A stretch of DNA of 64,000 bases from Blumeriella jaapii (lineage: Eukaryota > Ascomycota > Leotiomycetes > Helotiales > Drepanopezizaceae): positions 310,001 to 374,000 of the forward strand of contig VWND01000021.1 in assembly GCA_009599575.1 (NCBI GenBank), given 5' to 3'. Every line of letters begins with the position of its first letter. The first letter of the stretch is position 1. Positions 10,753 to 22,004 of the stretch are shown here, piece by piece. The translations under genes were made by a program, and so were the position numbers. The notes under the pieces are model-generated. The model searched no databases. It was not told where the DNA came from and saw nothing but the letters and a program-made list of their open reading frames with translations.

Positions 10753-11826
10753 GTGCATCATTCAGTGCAAGGAAAGTGGAGGTGGGCAAATGAGAGGAAG
10801 GCAGGTGTTGGGCGCGGAGAGTCTGGGGAGGGCTTTGAATACCTAATACCTAATAGGTAGGTATCTAGGTAGGTATGTACAGTAGCTGCTTTAACGCTTT
10901 GGCATCCGGCTATCGTTCCGTGCTTGATAGAGTCTGTTTGCTGGTTGCGATAATGTGAGAACCCCGATTCAAGCCTCTTTTTTTCCCCTTCCCATTTCGT
11001 TCCATTTCGTTCCTTTTCGTACCCTTTTTTTCTATCTTTTTTTGCATAGGCGCCCATATCAGATTCCCCCTGATCAGTTTCACACCATGTCTTCATCTTC
11101 AACAGGCTGTTACATACATACAATACTGCACGTATAAGAATCATGTACTGTACAATACAGTAAGTACAGCGCGCTCGGCACGACCATGTCAACCACGGCA
11201 CGTCCTACGCTTCTAAGCGTCGCTGGCCCTTGCCCTTGCCCTTGCCCTTGCCCTTGGAGACTTCCCATCTACCGTCCGTCACCATTGCTAGCATCAACAG
11301 GCGCACACGATCGGTCGGTAGATGGTTAGCAGCGAGCCCAACTTCCAAAGGCTGTCGAAGCGCCAGAGACGAAAGAGTACTCTCCTTCGCACAACATCAT
11401 TCGTGGCGAGGCATCTCCGATGGCGCCCTAGACTGTGTCTCAGATGTGGATGGGCTCAGCGAGGCTCCGAACGAGCGCTGCGTCGTGTAGCCTGAAGCAG
11501 GAATGCCGGTCCACTGGAGATCTATGCACTGTGCAGTGCGTGGGAGGGGAAACGAGATGCCAAGGTACAAGCAGAAGCATGTGCCATCGTTCGCGCGCCG
11601 TCATCATGAATGGCTGGGCTACCTGGCGAACGCTCGATGGGCGAGTCACACCTCAGAGTTGCTAACAGTGGGTTGGAGTCTCTACTGAGATACTTGATTC
11701 CCCAACTTTCGAACCCACCTCTCTTGAATTTCATTGCTTCGTTTTCACGTTGCGTTTCGAGCGGACCAAAGGAGACCGAATCTCGACTCATACTGCCATT
11801 ACTATTAACTAAATCAACAACTCCTG
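10753..11826. other. Intergenic stretch between the tandem repeat and the carboxypeptidase-like gene
   Basis: No gene recognised. It contains a run of CCTAATA/TAGGTAGG words near 10845-10880, a GTACTGTAC site at 11145-11153 and a (CCCTTG)n run at about 11226-11256. Short ORFs on both strands lack domains. Confidence 0.5.
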
Positions 11827-13544
11827 CTAAGCGGCTTCCACGAGTGGTTTCTTATCGGAGGAGGAGCTCTTGGAGCGGTGTCCGCATTGGTGGTTCTCGG
11901 CGCTCGCCAGCAGCAGCTCCATGAAGCCAACGGCAGCCTCGATCATGTTCTTCGTGTGCTCCGCCGCATTAGGGGGGTAGCTAGGACACATCGTCCTCCC
12001 GCTGGCCCTGCCTACATTGAGGCTGAAACCATGGACCACGCTCAGGGAGGCGTTGAGGAAATGGCGCGAGTAGGCGTAGTCCATGGCAGTACCTGAGATC
12101 GGGTTCAGTTTCGAGGCTGGCATTCTCTGGTAGCCTCGGCCCGTGGAATTTTTCATGTTCGCTGCCATCCGGCTGGCGAATGCATCCTTGAGGATGGCAT
12201 GTGGTTCAGGCATGTATTCGCCGTACGGGTTCACCCCGACGGGCGTGTGGCCCGCGAGACCGCGCGTGCGGTCCCAGAGGCTGTTAGCGAAGTTCATGTC
12301 AGGGTCATTGGACTGGTTTTCGTCGTCGCCCCAGTTGTAAAGAACGTGGCGGCCGGTGGTGCGGAGGTCGGCGTAGTAGCCGACGTGCTTGTATGTGTCC
12401 AAGACCCACTTCACGCTCCGGGATTCGGGCTCTGAGAAAGGAGCAGTTCCTGTTACCCAGTGTTAGTCATTGATCGATAGACAGCGTCTTGAGACCACCG
12501 TGTCGATGGCTACTCCCACGTACCATGGTACGACAATAATTCTGGATCTTCAGAGGCAACCGCTCCACTTGATGCGACAGGCAATCGTTCGATCACCATT
12601 GGGTGAAATGCCTTTTTGTAATCCCAGAGAAAGTCAAAGTTCCGGTTGATGTCAACACCAGCTGAGTTCTTGCGCCAGCAAGAGTTGGTCGAATGGTCGT
12701 GGTTCACGCCGTCGGGGTTGAGCATGGGAATGAAAACAATTCCGTTACTCAAGGCAAGCAAGACTTCGCTGTTGGTATAATTCCTGTTGCCATATTTTAA
12801 CCCTGTTTTGTCCATCTTTGCCAAGAGAAGGTCGCTGATGAAGTACAAAACAGCGTCGGGCGTGCCACGCTCACGTCCGGACATGCCGCCAGTGAGGAAT
12901 CTGTTGTTCGACAATTAGCGATCGAAGCTCGCTTAGAGATCATCAGGATTCTCGAGGATCGGAAAAAGCCTACACTCTGGGCGTGTCGGCACAATCAGAA
13001 TCTTCTTGGTTTTGTGCACTGCCTCCGACCAAGCCCCCAACGATTGATCTACCCTCGAGAGTCTTGTACGGAGTCGTGAACACCCCGATTTTGTATTTTC
13101 TCCGGAGACTCTGCATCGCGCTTTCGATCTCGTTGAGGTTCATAATCCATTCGATCTTCTGATCGCCCCTCAGCCCTGCACCATGTGGGGTATGACGAAG
13201 GAAACGATTCGTAAATTCGATAGGTTCTCCTTCATTATAGTCTTGCGGGCGCACGTGTTTGGGGGCCGGACGGGGTTTGGGGAGGCTGTGTATGAGATTG
13301 TACAGCCCCTGGCTGTTATGGCCACCAGTGCGGTCACGGCCGCGGCGGTCAATCTGCTGAAAGCTTGTGTGCTCTGCACTTTAAGAGAGTGAGCCTACTG
13401 TACAAATTCGGCAAAATCACAAGTCGCAAGAACCAAGAAGATCCCAAGCCCCGAACGAGAGAAAGGTGGAAGCACGTACGGAATAAGATGTCCCGCAACC
13501 CCAGCCAGAAGCGGGAGACCAAGGGCGAAGACTCGAAGCTTCAT
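11827..13544 (-). CDS. Secreted M14 metallocarboxypeptidase-like protein, probably catalytically dead
   Basis: Fungal zinc-carboxypeptidase (M14A) fold. Exons on the minus strand: 13544-13480, 13363-12974, 12900-12524 and 12449-11827 (about 484 aa). Introns 12901-12973 and 12450-12523 are well supported by phase and family alignment; the first intron (13364-13479, AAG acceptor) is my best fit only. Exon 1 encodes a signal peptide (MKLRVFALGLPLLAGVAG), so the product should enter the secretory path. Conserved parts: TLEGRSI, PRVFLTGG, GVDINRNFDFLWD (the Asn-Arg that binds the substrate carboxylate) and LYNWGDDENQS. The zinc motif HxxE reads SGRE (Ser 12879-12881; Glu kept). The second zinc His, expected in D-x-H-S, is Arg (DLRTT, 12361-12363). 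The general-base Glu, expected as GF-x-x-E, appears to be Asn (GFSLN, 12016-12018). It is therefore a likely pseudoenzyme; comparison sequences are from memory. Confidence 0.88.
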
Positions 13545-14321
13545 TGTCGTGGCTGCAACAGTGATAGATGGGAGGGTGCGTTGCCAATTGCGGCACGATA
13601 GAGACTGCAGAGGGGGGAGAAGTTGAAAAGATCATGGGAGGAAGATGGGAGATTGACCGGCTGCTGCTTTTCTATTATAATTCGGACTTGCGCAGTTTTT
13701 CTATACTTGTACTCGCATGCTGAAGCGGAACAGCCACTCCGATAACAAGTTCGAGCATCTTCGTTCACACAGGTACGGTGAAAGCTTTGGGCGAAGGATT
13801 CGCGGCTTTTTCGCTCATCCGAAAATTGCCGTCGTTCTCGAGTAGTTGCCCAAATAGATCACGTCCCGGCGAGCACGAAGTTGACGGTATAAGGATTTCG
13901 CCTAGGCGGCCAATCATGGGTACGGAGCAGAGCATTGGCACTTTACTGAAAAACCTCTTGTTAGTGAGCGTGGAGCACGAGCCGGAATTCGACCACGTAC
14001 CTTTCGTAGAATTACGGAGTAATTTATAGCTATATTAAGGGGCCAAACATCAGCGGGTCGACTTCCCTTGTTTAGAACGTTCGATGAGCGACCATATAAC
14101 CTTAACCTTACTACTGTGTAGAGCAAAATAGAAACTTCCAACTCGGCCGTCGGATCCAGCGGGTTGTACGTACGCCACTACCCTGTCGTAATTCTCATCG
14201 CTGTCATTGTTGGAACGGCCCCCAGCTTTAATAAATCGTCGGGAAGGACGGTTCCCGCATCTTCAATCTTTTTCCATTCCTTCCGATGCTTGCCTCTCAC
14301 ATCGTCGTGGACCGTCTTGGC
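13545..14321. other. Intergenic stretch, upstream side of the carboxypeptidase-like gene
   Basis: Presumed promoter and 5' leader of the minus-strand gene, with no further gene seen. The last few hundred bases hold no recognisable coding frame. Confidence 0.4.
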
Positions 14322-14747
14322 TCACGTTATCCAAGTCTGATCTTCCGAGACCACCCATAGCCGAGTAATGGTACGGTAACTGCGAAGTCCACACCAGACA
14401 TGCTCGTCTTCGATAGGTAGAGCGTTGACAATGTCCGACTCGCCGTATGTCATGAGCTTGCCGATAGGGCTTGGAAGCGGAGTCTTGAGATATGCAGGCT
14501 TGTTCGGCACGAGGGACCGGTAGTCTGTAGCTAGCACTGGATATAGTTGACCGAGTCGTGCGGTGGAGAGGCGATATGTAAGCACACCACGATGGTAATC
14601 CTTTATCCATCTGACCCCCAATTGAACTGGGCATTCCGCACACCAAGATGCTACGGCTGTATCGGCCACGACCTCAGAGTCCGACTGGTAGTCAGCTGCG
14701 AGAACAGAGGATTCAAAATCATACCAAGGGTTCCACGTGAGTGCCAT
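14322..14747 (-). CDS. Hypothetical protein ORF (141 codons)
   Basis: An unrecognised open frame beginning MALTWNPWYDFESS. Amino-acid use is ordinary and not repeat-driven, with several Trp and Tyr, which makes it look more protein-like than neighbouring ORFs. No signal peptide, membrane segment or domain is evident. It could be a gene fragment or chance; a GTACAGTAC site lies 50 bp upstream (14799-14807). Confidence 0.25.
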   Translation of the reverse strand: MALTWNPWYDFESSVLAADYQSDSEVVADTAVASWCAECPVQLGVRWIKDYHRGVLTYRLSTARLGQLYPVLATDYRSLVPNKPAYLKTPLPSPIGKLMTYGESDIVNALPIEDEHVWCGLRSYRTITRLWVVSEDQTWIT

Positions 14748-16319
14748 GTTCGATAGTTGTGGTAAACTCGACTGTCAAGCTGTATCGAGGATGAAAGCGT
14801 ACAGTACGTCTGAGCTGTTGTGAATCCATTGATCTCAATGTTGATCGCCGGGATCAGGCAGGATGCCGCGGCATGGAGTTGCCATGTCGTGATCACTCAT
14901 ACGGTGCCAGTTTGATGCCGTTGAGATTGGTGTAAAATTCGAGAACTGTTGGTATCTCAGATTGGCGATACAGTCAAGACTAGCGCACGCTAGTACGGTA
15001 CCACGTGACTTCTGGTCACCCGACTTTAACGTGACCCTTCAATGGGGTATTCCTACTGTACACTGGCAGTTGTTTCTTTCACGGAGTAGAAACTTGTTCC
15101 TGAGCTGCAATGCATTTAAACGCAATTGCAGCTTCTTTTCATTGTACAATTTCTCTTTTTCACTTCGCCTTCCGGTCGACCCATCCCTCCCAGAAACTCG
15201 AAACATATACAAAACGTTGAAGCGTATGCAAACGCTCTACCTCCAAAGGGACGTGTGGTACTACACTCATACTTCTTTCATTTCTTTTTTTAGATGTATC
15301 ATTCAAGTGCATACGCACCAGTAGATAGATGCTCTATAAGCTCGGAAATGTCCATAGTCACGTGATAGTGAACCTCCTCGGAGGCTAGTTTCTTATCGTC
15401 GGAACGCACCGTGGACATGTTTCCAATTCGTCTTGAGCAACCAGGGATCTGGGCATGGAAGGGGTGGAGCCGGGAATTGCAGATCCGGGTGGAACTGCTC
15501 TGCGACCTGGCGACCCTTCTGCGTGAAGATCTCGTGGTGTTCAGCGGCCCAAGGTAGTTAGTTTCTCGTCGTTCAGAGCACCAGTCCGTTCTCCTAGCTT
15601 CGTCGCCTCAACTCGAGCCTGAGCCCATGCAGCGTGTGAGCGTCCAGTCGGGGCTCGAATAGGTATGCTTGCAATCACACCTGTCACGGTGCTGCAGAGT
15701 ATTGCAACCCTTATGTAGTAGAAGAGCGAACAGACTTGCAATCTGTTCTTATACATGTTGGGGTTAGTCGGCCTAGTGGTGAAAGCTATGTATTCTACTC
15801 GTAATAGGTACTGTAGGTTCTTAGCCGGCTCGATGTCAGCTTCCACGACGAGCTCTGCAAAGCGAGCACGACATCAGCAACCGGCTTGCGGTTCAACTCG
15901 CTAACACGACAAAGAGCGCCTACTGCTCTTCGCCATCTGCCAACATGTGCCAACATCTGCTGAAACCTCTCGTTTGGTTTCGGCCTCGCGGGCTCGGTCA
16001 AAGGCAGCGCTGGGAGGGCTTCCTTCCCGGCCCGCTTGTTGCTGAAGAAGCGCGCCCCGAGTGATGTTTTGCGAGAGGCTGTGGTTGGCTACCTATGTTG
16101 CAAAACCTCGCTTCCCCAGCACTTGGACCGAGGTTGGCATGGTTTGGTGCTCAGGAGATGCTGTCTTCAGTGCTCCATTCACCGATAAAAGCCAATCCCA
16201 TCATCACCTAGGCGCTCCAAACAGCACGATCGCCGTGATTTCGCATCTACACAGATAGCGCATTGATCACAATCATCTCAGATCGATGAAATCAAAGAAA
16301 GCTCACTTTAGATACAGAC
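14748..16319. other. Intergenic stretch
   Basis: No gene recognised on either strand. A tRNA-like patch near 15750-15830 was examined and set aside. Contains the GTACAGTAC site at 14799-14807 and near-matches (GTACTGTAG, CTACTGTAC). Confidence 0.45.
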
Positions 16320-16500
16320 CGATGGTTGGAAATCAAGTGTCTAGGTAGGATACGCCTATTGCTTCTATCATAGATGTCAGATGCTCGTTGCTCCTGTACA
16401 GTACTTGTAGGAAGCAGAGATGAATCTGATTCTTCATTTCAACACACGGTTTTACTCCCACACACAATGATCGTGATCTCTCTTCCGCAGATACAGGCCT
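16320..16500. repeat. Diverged dispersed copy of the 250-bp repeat
   Basis: This segment follows the same order of words as the tandem repeat at 9991-10752: GGTTGGAAATCAAGTGTCTAG, then AGATGCTCGTTGCTCCT, CAGTACTTGTAGGAAGCAGAG, GGTTTTACTCC and ACAGGCCT. The first about 60 bp of the unit are missing or unrecognisable, and the AT-rich centre is shorter. A GTACAGTAC site lies inside it (16396-16404). It shows that the unit is dispersed as well as tandem. Confidence 0.75.
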
Positions 16501-17216
16501 GCACTGGAACGAGGGCATTCGTTGCCAGAGTCCTCCGCCGCTCCACGGGGAACATTCACATGAGCAAAAGCTCCAGCGTCGACTCTTTTGCATCTCCCAG
16601 AACCAGGAACCATCCCCAAGCGCATACCAAGCTATCAAATCATTACCAAACAATCCAGTTTTCATCTTCGGGCGAGAGATTGTGTTAGCACCTCAATTTG
16701 CTTTCCGACACTCAATCAAGCAGTGAACTACATTCTAACCGTGACATTGACATCGATATCCAGAACTCCGGCTAAGTATTCCGATGACCTCCGCCAACAA
16801 GTGCCACTTTTGATTCACCCACAGAATCTTGCCTTACAAAATACCGTGCGTGTGCGCTTCGTTGCCAGTTGGTTATGCATCACGCCTCGTATTTATCCGT
16901 CAACCACTATTACTCTAAAAGCACATGCAAAAAGTTCAAACTGTGACATTGTATCCATACATCATTCATAAAACAGGGAGATCAGTCCCAAACAACCATT
17001 AATCAATGCCCATCGTGTACTGTACTTCCATACTGCCTGGTATCTCAATCTGTAGCTTCCACCTTTGCCTTTTCCCTTTGCCCTTGTGCTTTCATCTTCT
17101 CCCTCATCCTTGTCGTCCATCTTTGGTTCCCACTTCCTGGTCGCGTCCTCATCGTGGCCATCATCTACGCCGCAGCTCGTGTCCTACCGGGAAGTCGACC
17201 AACGGTCAGGTCGACT
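16501..17216. other. Intergenic stretch downstream of the sugar transporter
   Basis: No gene recognised; ORFs here lack domains. Holds the GTACTGTAC site at 17017-17025. Confidence 0.45.
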
Positions 17217-19118
17217 TCACTCTTGGCTGGTCCGCGTAACCGTCCCAGCCAAGCCTCTAGACCTCCTGGGGATAATCTTCATTATCCCCTTGAGCTCTAT
17301 CGAGGTTCCGGTCGTCCGCTTTCTCACCGATCTCCGCTCCTCGAGAATGGTTCCCGAAGCAACATCCACGGCCGTAACCGCGAACTTGCGAGCGTCGACC
17401 CGGTGCTCGAACATCACATCCAGCTCGGCGTACTCCCTGTCTTTGGGTTCAGGGAGCCGATAGTATTGCCAGATGACCATCGCCAGGCAAGTGCCAAAGT
17501 AGAAGAAGCCGGTCTTGGCCGACCAACCCCAGCCCCCCGTCGCTTTGGGCGTGAGCTGGTAGTTGGCTAGGATGTTGACCAAGACCGACCCGATGTTGTA
17601 GGCACTGCGAGCGATGACCACCGTCTTGGCTTTGAGACGAGTGGATGGGATTTCCGAGATCAGCGTGTAGCAAGTCGGACCCACGGTGATGTTGTACACC
17701 AAGGTGTACACGACGAGCAGGACAGAGGTGGACCATTTTCCAGCCGTGGTGCTGGCGAAGGAAGAGCACGCGATGGAGAGCAACAGCATACAGAGGGTGC
17801 TGCACCCCCCAAGGTACAACTTCCGCCGCCCGACCACGCCGGTGATGAACCAGGAGATGATGGTACCAACCATACCCACCGCGTAGCCGATGAGCGTGAG
17901 ATTGAAGGCCATCGCGGTGGCTACACCCGCTTGGGTGTAGAAGTAGGTTGATGAGCCCATCAGAGGGCTTCCGACAAAGGACTGGGCCAGCCAAACCAAG
18001 CAAGCAATTTCCGTGCGGCGACGATCCGCCCCCTTGAAACAGTCGAGGTAGGACGTGCCGGCGGAATGTGCTTTCTCGATCTCATCTGTGCGTATGTAGT
18101 ACGCCAGAGTTCGCTCGGCTTCCTCCATGGTGTAGTGTCGGGAGGCGAGCCGGCGAAGAGACGATTTGGCTGCCGACTCACGGCCTTTGCGGAGCAAAAA
18201 CCATGGCGACTCCGGGGCGAACATGGCAAGGACCATGATGACCGGTGGGAAAACCCACTCTGTGATGTGCAAGTCAGCGATTGATCATCCGAGGAGTGAG
18301 GCGTCACGAAGGAGGTGAGTCGAGGACAACTTACGGATCGCAAAGGGGATTCTGAAAGCCCATTGATCCTCCCGGCCGAGGAACGAGCGCAAGACAACGG
18401 AAGCCGCTAACTGTCCGAACAACCAACAGAAGTTGACAAAGTTGGTAACGTAGGGACGGATAGACACGTGGCAGATGTCCGACGTATATGAGGGCGCGAT
18501 GGCTTGAAAGACGCCCCATGGGATGCCAGAAAGCAGCTGGCTCGCGAAAAGGATCTCGACGTTCGGCGCAAAGAACGTCAAGAAGATGAACCCTTTCATC
18601 AATCCCATGGCAAGAATCATCGTCATCTTGTACCCATATCTGTCGCAAAGGAATCCGTTGAGGAGGAGCCCGACGAGCTCCCCCGCCATCGGACCGACCA
18701 CGAGTCCCGTCTTCCACCCCGCCGAGATATCGTAGCTCCCGTCTGGGAGCAGCTCTCCAAATCTCTTCTGGAATTGGGGTTGGGCGAAGAGAGATGGCAC
18801 CAGGGCAAGATCGTAGCCCTCCATGACGAGGGAGGCTGAAAACACCACTGCCCAGAGAATGGATGGCCAGTAGAGCTTTACGGACTGCCAAACTCTGGGC
18901 TCGGGGTGGCCGCTGGTTGGATGTCTGGCGGGATTGCTAGACGCATCGCCAGGCGTCGTCGAGGATGCCCCGGTCCGGAGGGCATCGTCGTGGTCCTTGA
19001 GGACCGGAGAGGGAGGAGAGAGAGAAGAGTGGTCCTCGAGGACAGGAGAGGGAGGAGAGAGAGAAGAGTGGTCCTCGAGGACAGGAGAGGGAGGAGAGAG
19101 AGGAGAAGAGCTATTCAT
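17217..19118 (-). CDS. MFS sugar transporter, maltose-permease type
   Basis: A plasma-membrane sugar:proton symporter, closest in features to alpha-glucoside/maltose permeases. Two exons, 19118-18335 and 18259-17217, split by a 75-bp intron (GTAAGT donor; CTGAC branch near the CACAG acceptor); the join restores RIPFAIQWVFPPVIMV. The 608-residue product has about 12 hydrophobic segments. Family marks: ASLVMEGYDLALVPSLFAQPQFQKRFG near TM1, GFLCDRYGYK (loop 2-3), PESPWFLLRKGR (loop 6-7), GRRKLYLGG (loop 8-9), EIPSTRLKAKT (loop 10-11) and the C-terminal LPEPKDREYAELDVMFEHRVDARKF. The N-terminal tail is longer than usual because a 13-residue unit (SLSPPSPVLEDHS) is repeated three times. No alpha-glucosidase gene lies next to it in the window. 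The substrate is inferred from family resemblance. Confidence 0.93.
18995..19112 (-). repeat. 39-bp coding minisatellite, three copies
   Basis: Three nearly identical 39-bp units encode SLSPPSPVLEDHS in the cytosolic N-terminal tail of the sugar transporter. The unit length is a multiple of three, so copy number can change without breaking the frame. The third unit from the start carries VLKDH in place of VLEDH. Confidence 0.9.
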
Positions 19119-19520
19119 GGTGGGAATAGTTCGTTGATGGTTGGTGTGTGTTGAAGGGTGTTGGAGAGTCTTGAAGAGTCTTGAAGAGTCTTGAAGATGG
19201 TTGAAGTGTGTGATGGATGAAGTTGATGCTGTTCTGCTGACGGGAGAAGGGGTCCTTAAGTAGTTGTAGACGTGAGGCTCGACGTCGCTGACGACCCCCG
19301 AGGCGCGTCATCGATGCCGAAGAGGATCTGTGGAAAAGCGCTAGCACTAGAGGATTGAGACGTAGACCGAGCTCTTGGGGGTCAGACGACAACGATGCGG
19401 AGGTAGTAGAGGGTAGCGTTGCTAGTGTCTCGAGATGAAGGATGAAGGATGAAGATTGAGGTTTGCTCTGGAGACGGAGAAATCTACTCGAAGCTGACGC
19501 GACGCCTCTTTATAAAGGCC
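19119..19520 (-). promoter_or_regulatory. Putative 5' leader and promoter of the sugar transporter
   Basis: About 400 bp upstream of the ATG. A 10-bp word (GTCTTGAAGA on +) is repeated three times at about 19166-19197, within a C/T-rich leader on the coding strand. A TATAAAG-like box read on the minus strand lies near 19507-19517. It is assigned from position and motif only. Confidence 0.35.
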
Positions 19521-19925
19521 TAACCAGCGACGGGGAAGGAACTAACCCCGTGGCTTCGAGCAGGAGCTGCCCGGGCGGCTTCGAGCTGGAAAGGACGACC
19601 CGCTGTCCAGGCCGTGATGGCGCTGGTACTTGGCTGGGCGTCGATGCCACATTGCTCAGGTCTGTCTGGGAGTCGAGAAGGAGCTGATGGGGAGATTTGC
19701 AGTCCGGCCTCTCGCGCCATATCCAGAAGCGATATCTCTCGACGCGTGTGCGGTTTGTGATGGTGAATAAGATCCAGCCCGCCGATATGGATCTGCCAAT
19801 GGCCATAGAACACCAGGAGACTAACTCCGGAAGAGACTCGCGTGGGTCGTCAAAGATGGCATGAAGCCAGTCGTGGGTGATGACGACGATATCAGTCCGG
19901 GGATAGGGGGCCAGCTCCAATAGTT
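19521..19925. other. Upstream flank of the sugar transporter
   Basis: No gene supported. A 136-codon minus-strand ORF spans 19510-19920 without any recognisable domain, and it is probably upstream regulatory DNA. Confidence 0.35.
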
Positions 19926-20337
19926 CATTTCTACTTTAGCAGCAAATACTTTACCACTACGACTACTACACGACTTGACCACTTTACTACCCTGCTACTT
20001 TACCACTCGACTAATTGACTGCTTTACTACTCTACTACTTTACTACTCGAATACTTTAAAACTCGACTACTCTATACTCGACTACTTTAGCACTCGACTA
20101 CTCTAGCACTCGAGTACTTTACTACTTGACTACTTTAACACTCGACTCATTTACTACTGTACTACTGGAACTCGACTGGTTCACTACTATACTACTCTGC
20201 TACTTTAGCACTCGACTACTTTACTACTCGACTACTTTAACACTCGACGAATTTACTACTATACCACTTGAACTAGACGGATTCACTACTATCCTAATAC
20301 ACTACTTGACCACCTTACGACTCTACTACTTTAGAAG
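19926..20337. repeat. Degenerate CTACTTTACTACTCGA minisatellite
   Basis: About 400 bp built from words such as CTACTTTACTACTCGACTA and variants (TTTAGCACTCGAC, TTAACACTCGAC), with a period around 18-20 bp and much variation between units. The dominant words are CTACT, TTTACTACT and ACTCGACT. Not coding. Confidence 0.85.
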
Positions 20338-21814
20338 GACATCGATACGGTAGTCACGCACCTCCCAACTGCACGGCGGCTTCGCGTCTCAAGACGGAAG
20401 GCACCGTCTCCCGCATGGAAATACACCCATCCACAACTCCGCAGCCAGGGCCAACGTAAACGGAAATTTCAGTGTCGGCGCAGAGGAAGGCAGCGTCGAC
20501 GTCGAGCCGTGGCCCGCCCCCAGCTTGCGTCGAACGAGACGCTCCAGACCCGTACGTCGCGGCCCGGGCCCCAAGATTCTGGCTAGGGTCACGTGCCGAA
20601 CCAGCGGATGGCCGCTGGAAGCGAGCCGACGTGGAAAGTAAACAGTGACATGTTGTCACATCTGACCCGAGAGAAGGGAAACCGGGACAACCGCCCGACC
20701 CGCGACGGCAGCTTCGGATGGAGGGCACTGGGCACGCATCCACGCCGTCGCGTTTCTAGGGAGCGCTAACCCGCCGGTACTGTACAGTACCACGACCGGC
20801 GTCTTGCACCCCGTCTCGCCTCGCCTCGCCTTGCCATCACTCGGTGGTCGATGGTTTCCGGCGTCAGGGCTCGTCTTTCTCCGCATCGCTTGTCCGAACA
20901 CGCACCCGGGGATTCCTTCCAGCTCCTCGCGGGAAGAAGGGGATTTCCGAAGCGGGCCGTTGCCCTACATGTGGCCGCCATCCAGCGTCGCGGAATCACA
21001 TTCCCCGATGTCATGGAATAGCACAGCACAGTACAGTACACCCGGATTGGACTTTTTCTCCTCCCCAACCGAGCACGTCTCCAACGGATTGCTCGATCCC
21101 CCGCGTCGTCCTCTCCTCTCCTCTCCCCGTCTCGTCGCACCCGGGACCCCGGCCCACCGAAAGACGTTCGTTCGCATGGGCGTCGAGGGCGCCATCTCAG
21201 ACGCCTCACCAGGCGACAAGTCACGACAGTCTATCTGGACAGGCGGTGCGCTCCCCCCACCAAGATCCAGCGGCTCACCCCTCCGCCTTTCGCAAGAGGG
21301 GGGAGCCTCAGCACAAGAGCTAATCGAGTCGTCCAGAAACCGGTTCGGCGTGAGACCGACAGCCTGTCGCCGGATCTCACGGCTCTCGCCCAGAGGACCC
21401 AGGTGTGCGTGTGGTAGCGCCAGGAGAGCCGGGCACGGGCAAGACTCAACCCGAGGCAGACATCGCCCAGACGATACGGGCTCTTGTCCCTCCGGGCGCG
21501 CCTTGTTCGCGGGATTCTCCTCGGTGTGGACTCAGCTGGTGGTCAAGGGAGCTTTCGCCGGGTTGTTGGCATGAGAGTCTGGCTTGCGTGCATGTACAGT
21601 ATATCCAACGCTGATGACCTTGAAAGCCACGCCCGGCAGGCACGAGCACGTATCGTGTCCGGTCAGACGAATAGGCGCGGCTGGATCTTGTAACGTTGTT
21701 TTGCGGTATTGTATTCAAACTTGGGATCGAGATATGAAAACTGCTCCCCTGTGTGGCAATCGCCGAGTGCTGGCGTGTCCCGAGTTTACACCCAGCCAGC
21801 AGGTGCTGTTATCG
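20338..21814. other. GC-rich intergenic stretch
   Basis: Long ORFs occur on both strands because the sequence is GC-rich and poor in stops (up to 256 codons on + at 20804-21574), but none shows a domain and overlapping frames are equally open. The overlapping site GTACTGTACAGTAC (20777-20790) and a further GTACAGTAC (21031-21039) lie here. Confidence 0.5.
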
Positions 21815-22004
21815 ATTGAATGATTGTCATTGAATGATTGTCATTGAATGATTGTCATTGAATGATTGTCATTGAATGATTGCCATTGAATGATTGTCAT
21901 TGAATGATTGTCATTGAATGATTGTCATTGAATGATTGTCATTGAATGATTGTCATTGAATGATTGCCATTGAATGATTGCCATTGAATGATTGTCATTG
22001 AATT
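21815..22004. repeat. 14-bp minisatellite (ATTGAATGATTGTC)n
   Basis: About 13 head-to-tail copies of a 14-bp unit, nearly perfect. A few units read GATTGCC in place of GATTGTC. There are no spacers between units, so it is not a CRISPR array. Confidence 0.95.

Noticed and set aside
15750..15830. tRNA-like patch (GGCCTAGTGGT followed by GGCTCGATGTC)
   Set aside because: The A-box and B-box resemblance is weak, no acceptor stem or anticodon arm can be paired, and there is no T run after it.
20804..21574. 256-codon plus-strand ORF in GC-rich intergenic DNA
   Set aside because: No domain, Pro/Ser/Arg-rich composition, and other frames and the opposite strand are equally open; this is expected from GC-rich, stop-poor sequence. 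It also covers a GTACAGTAC site.
21815..22004. Regular repeats that could suggest a CRISPR array
   Set aside because: The units are 14 bp head-to-tail without spacers, in a eukaryotic genome; a plain minisatellite.
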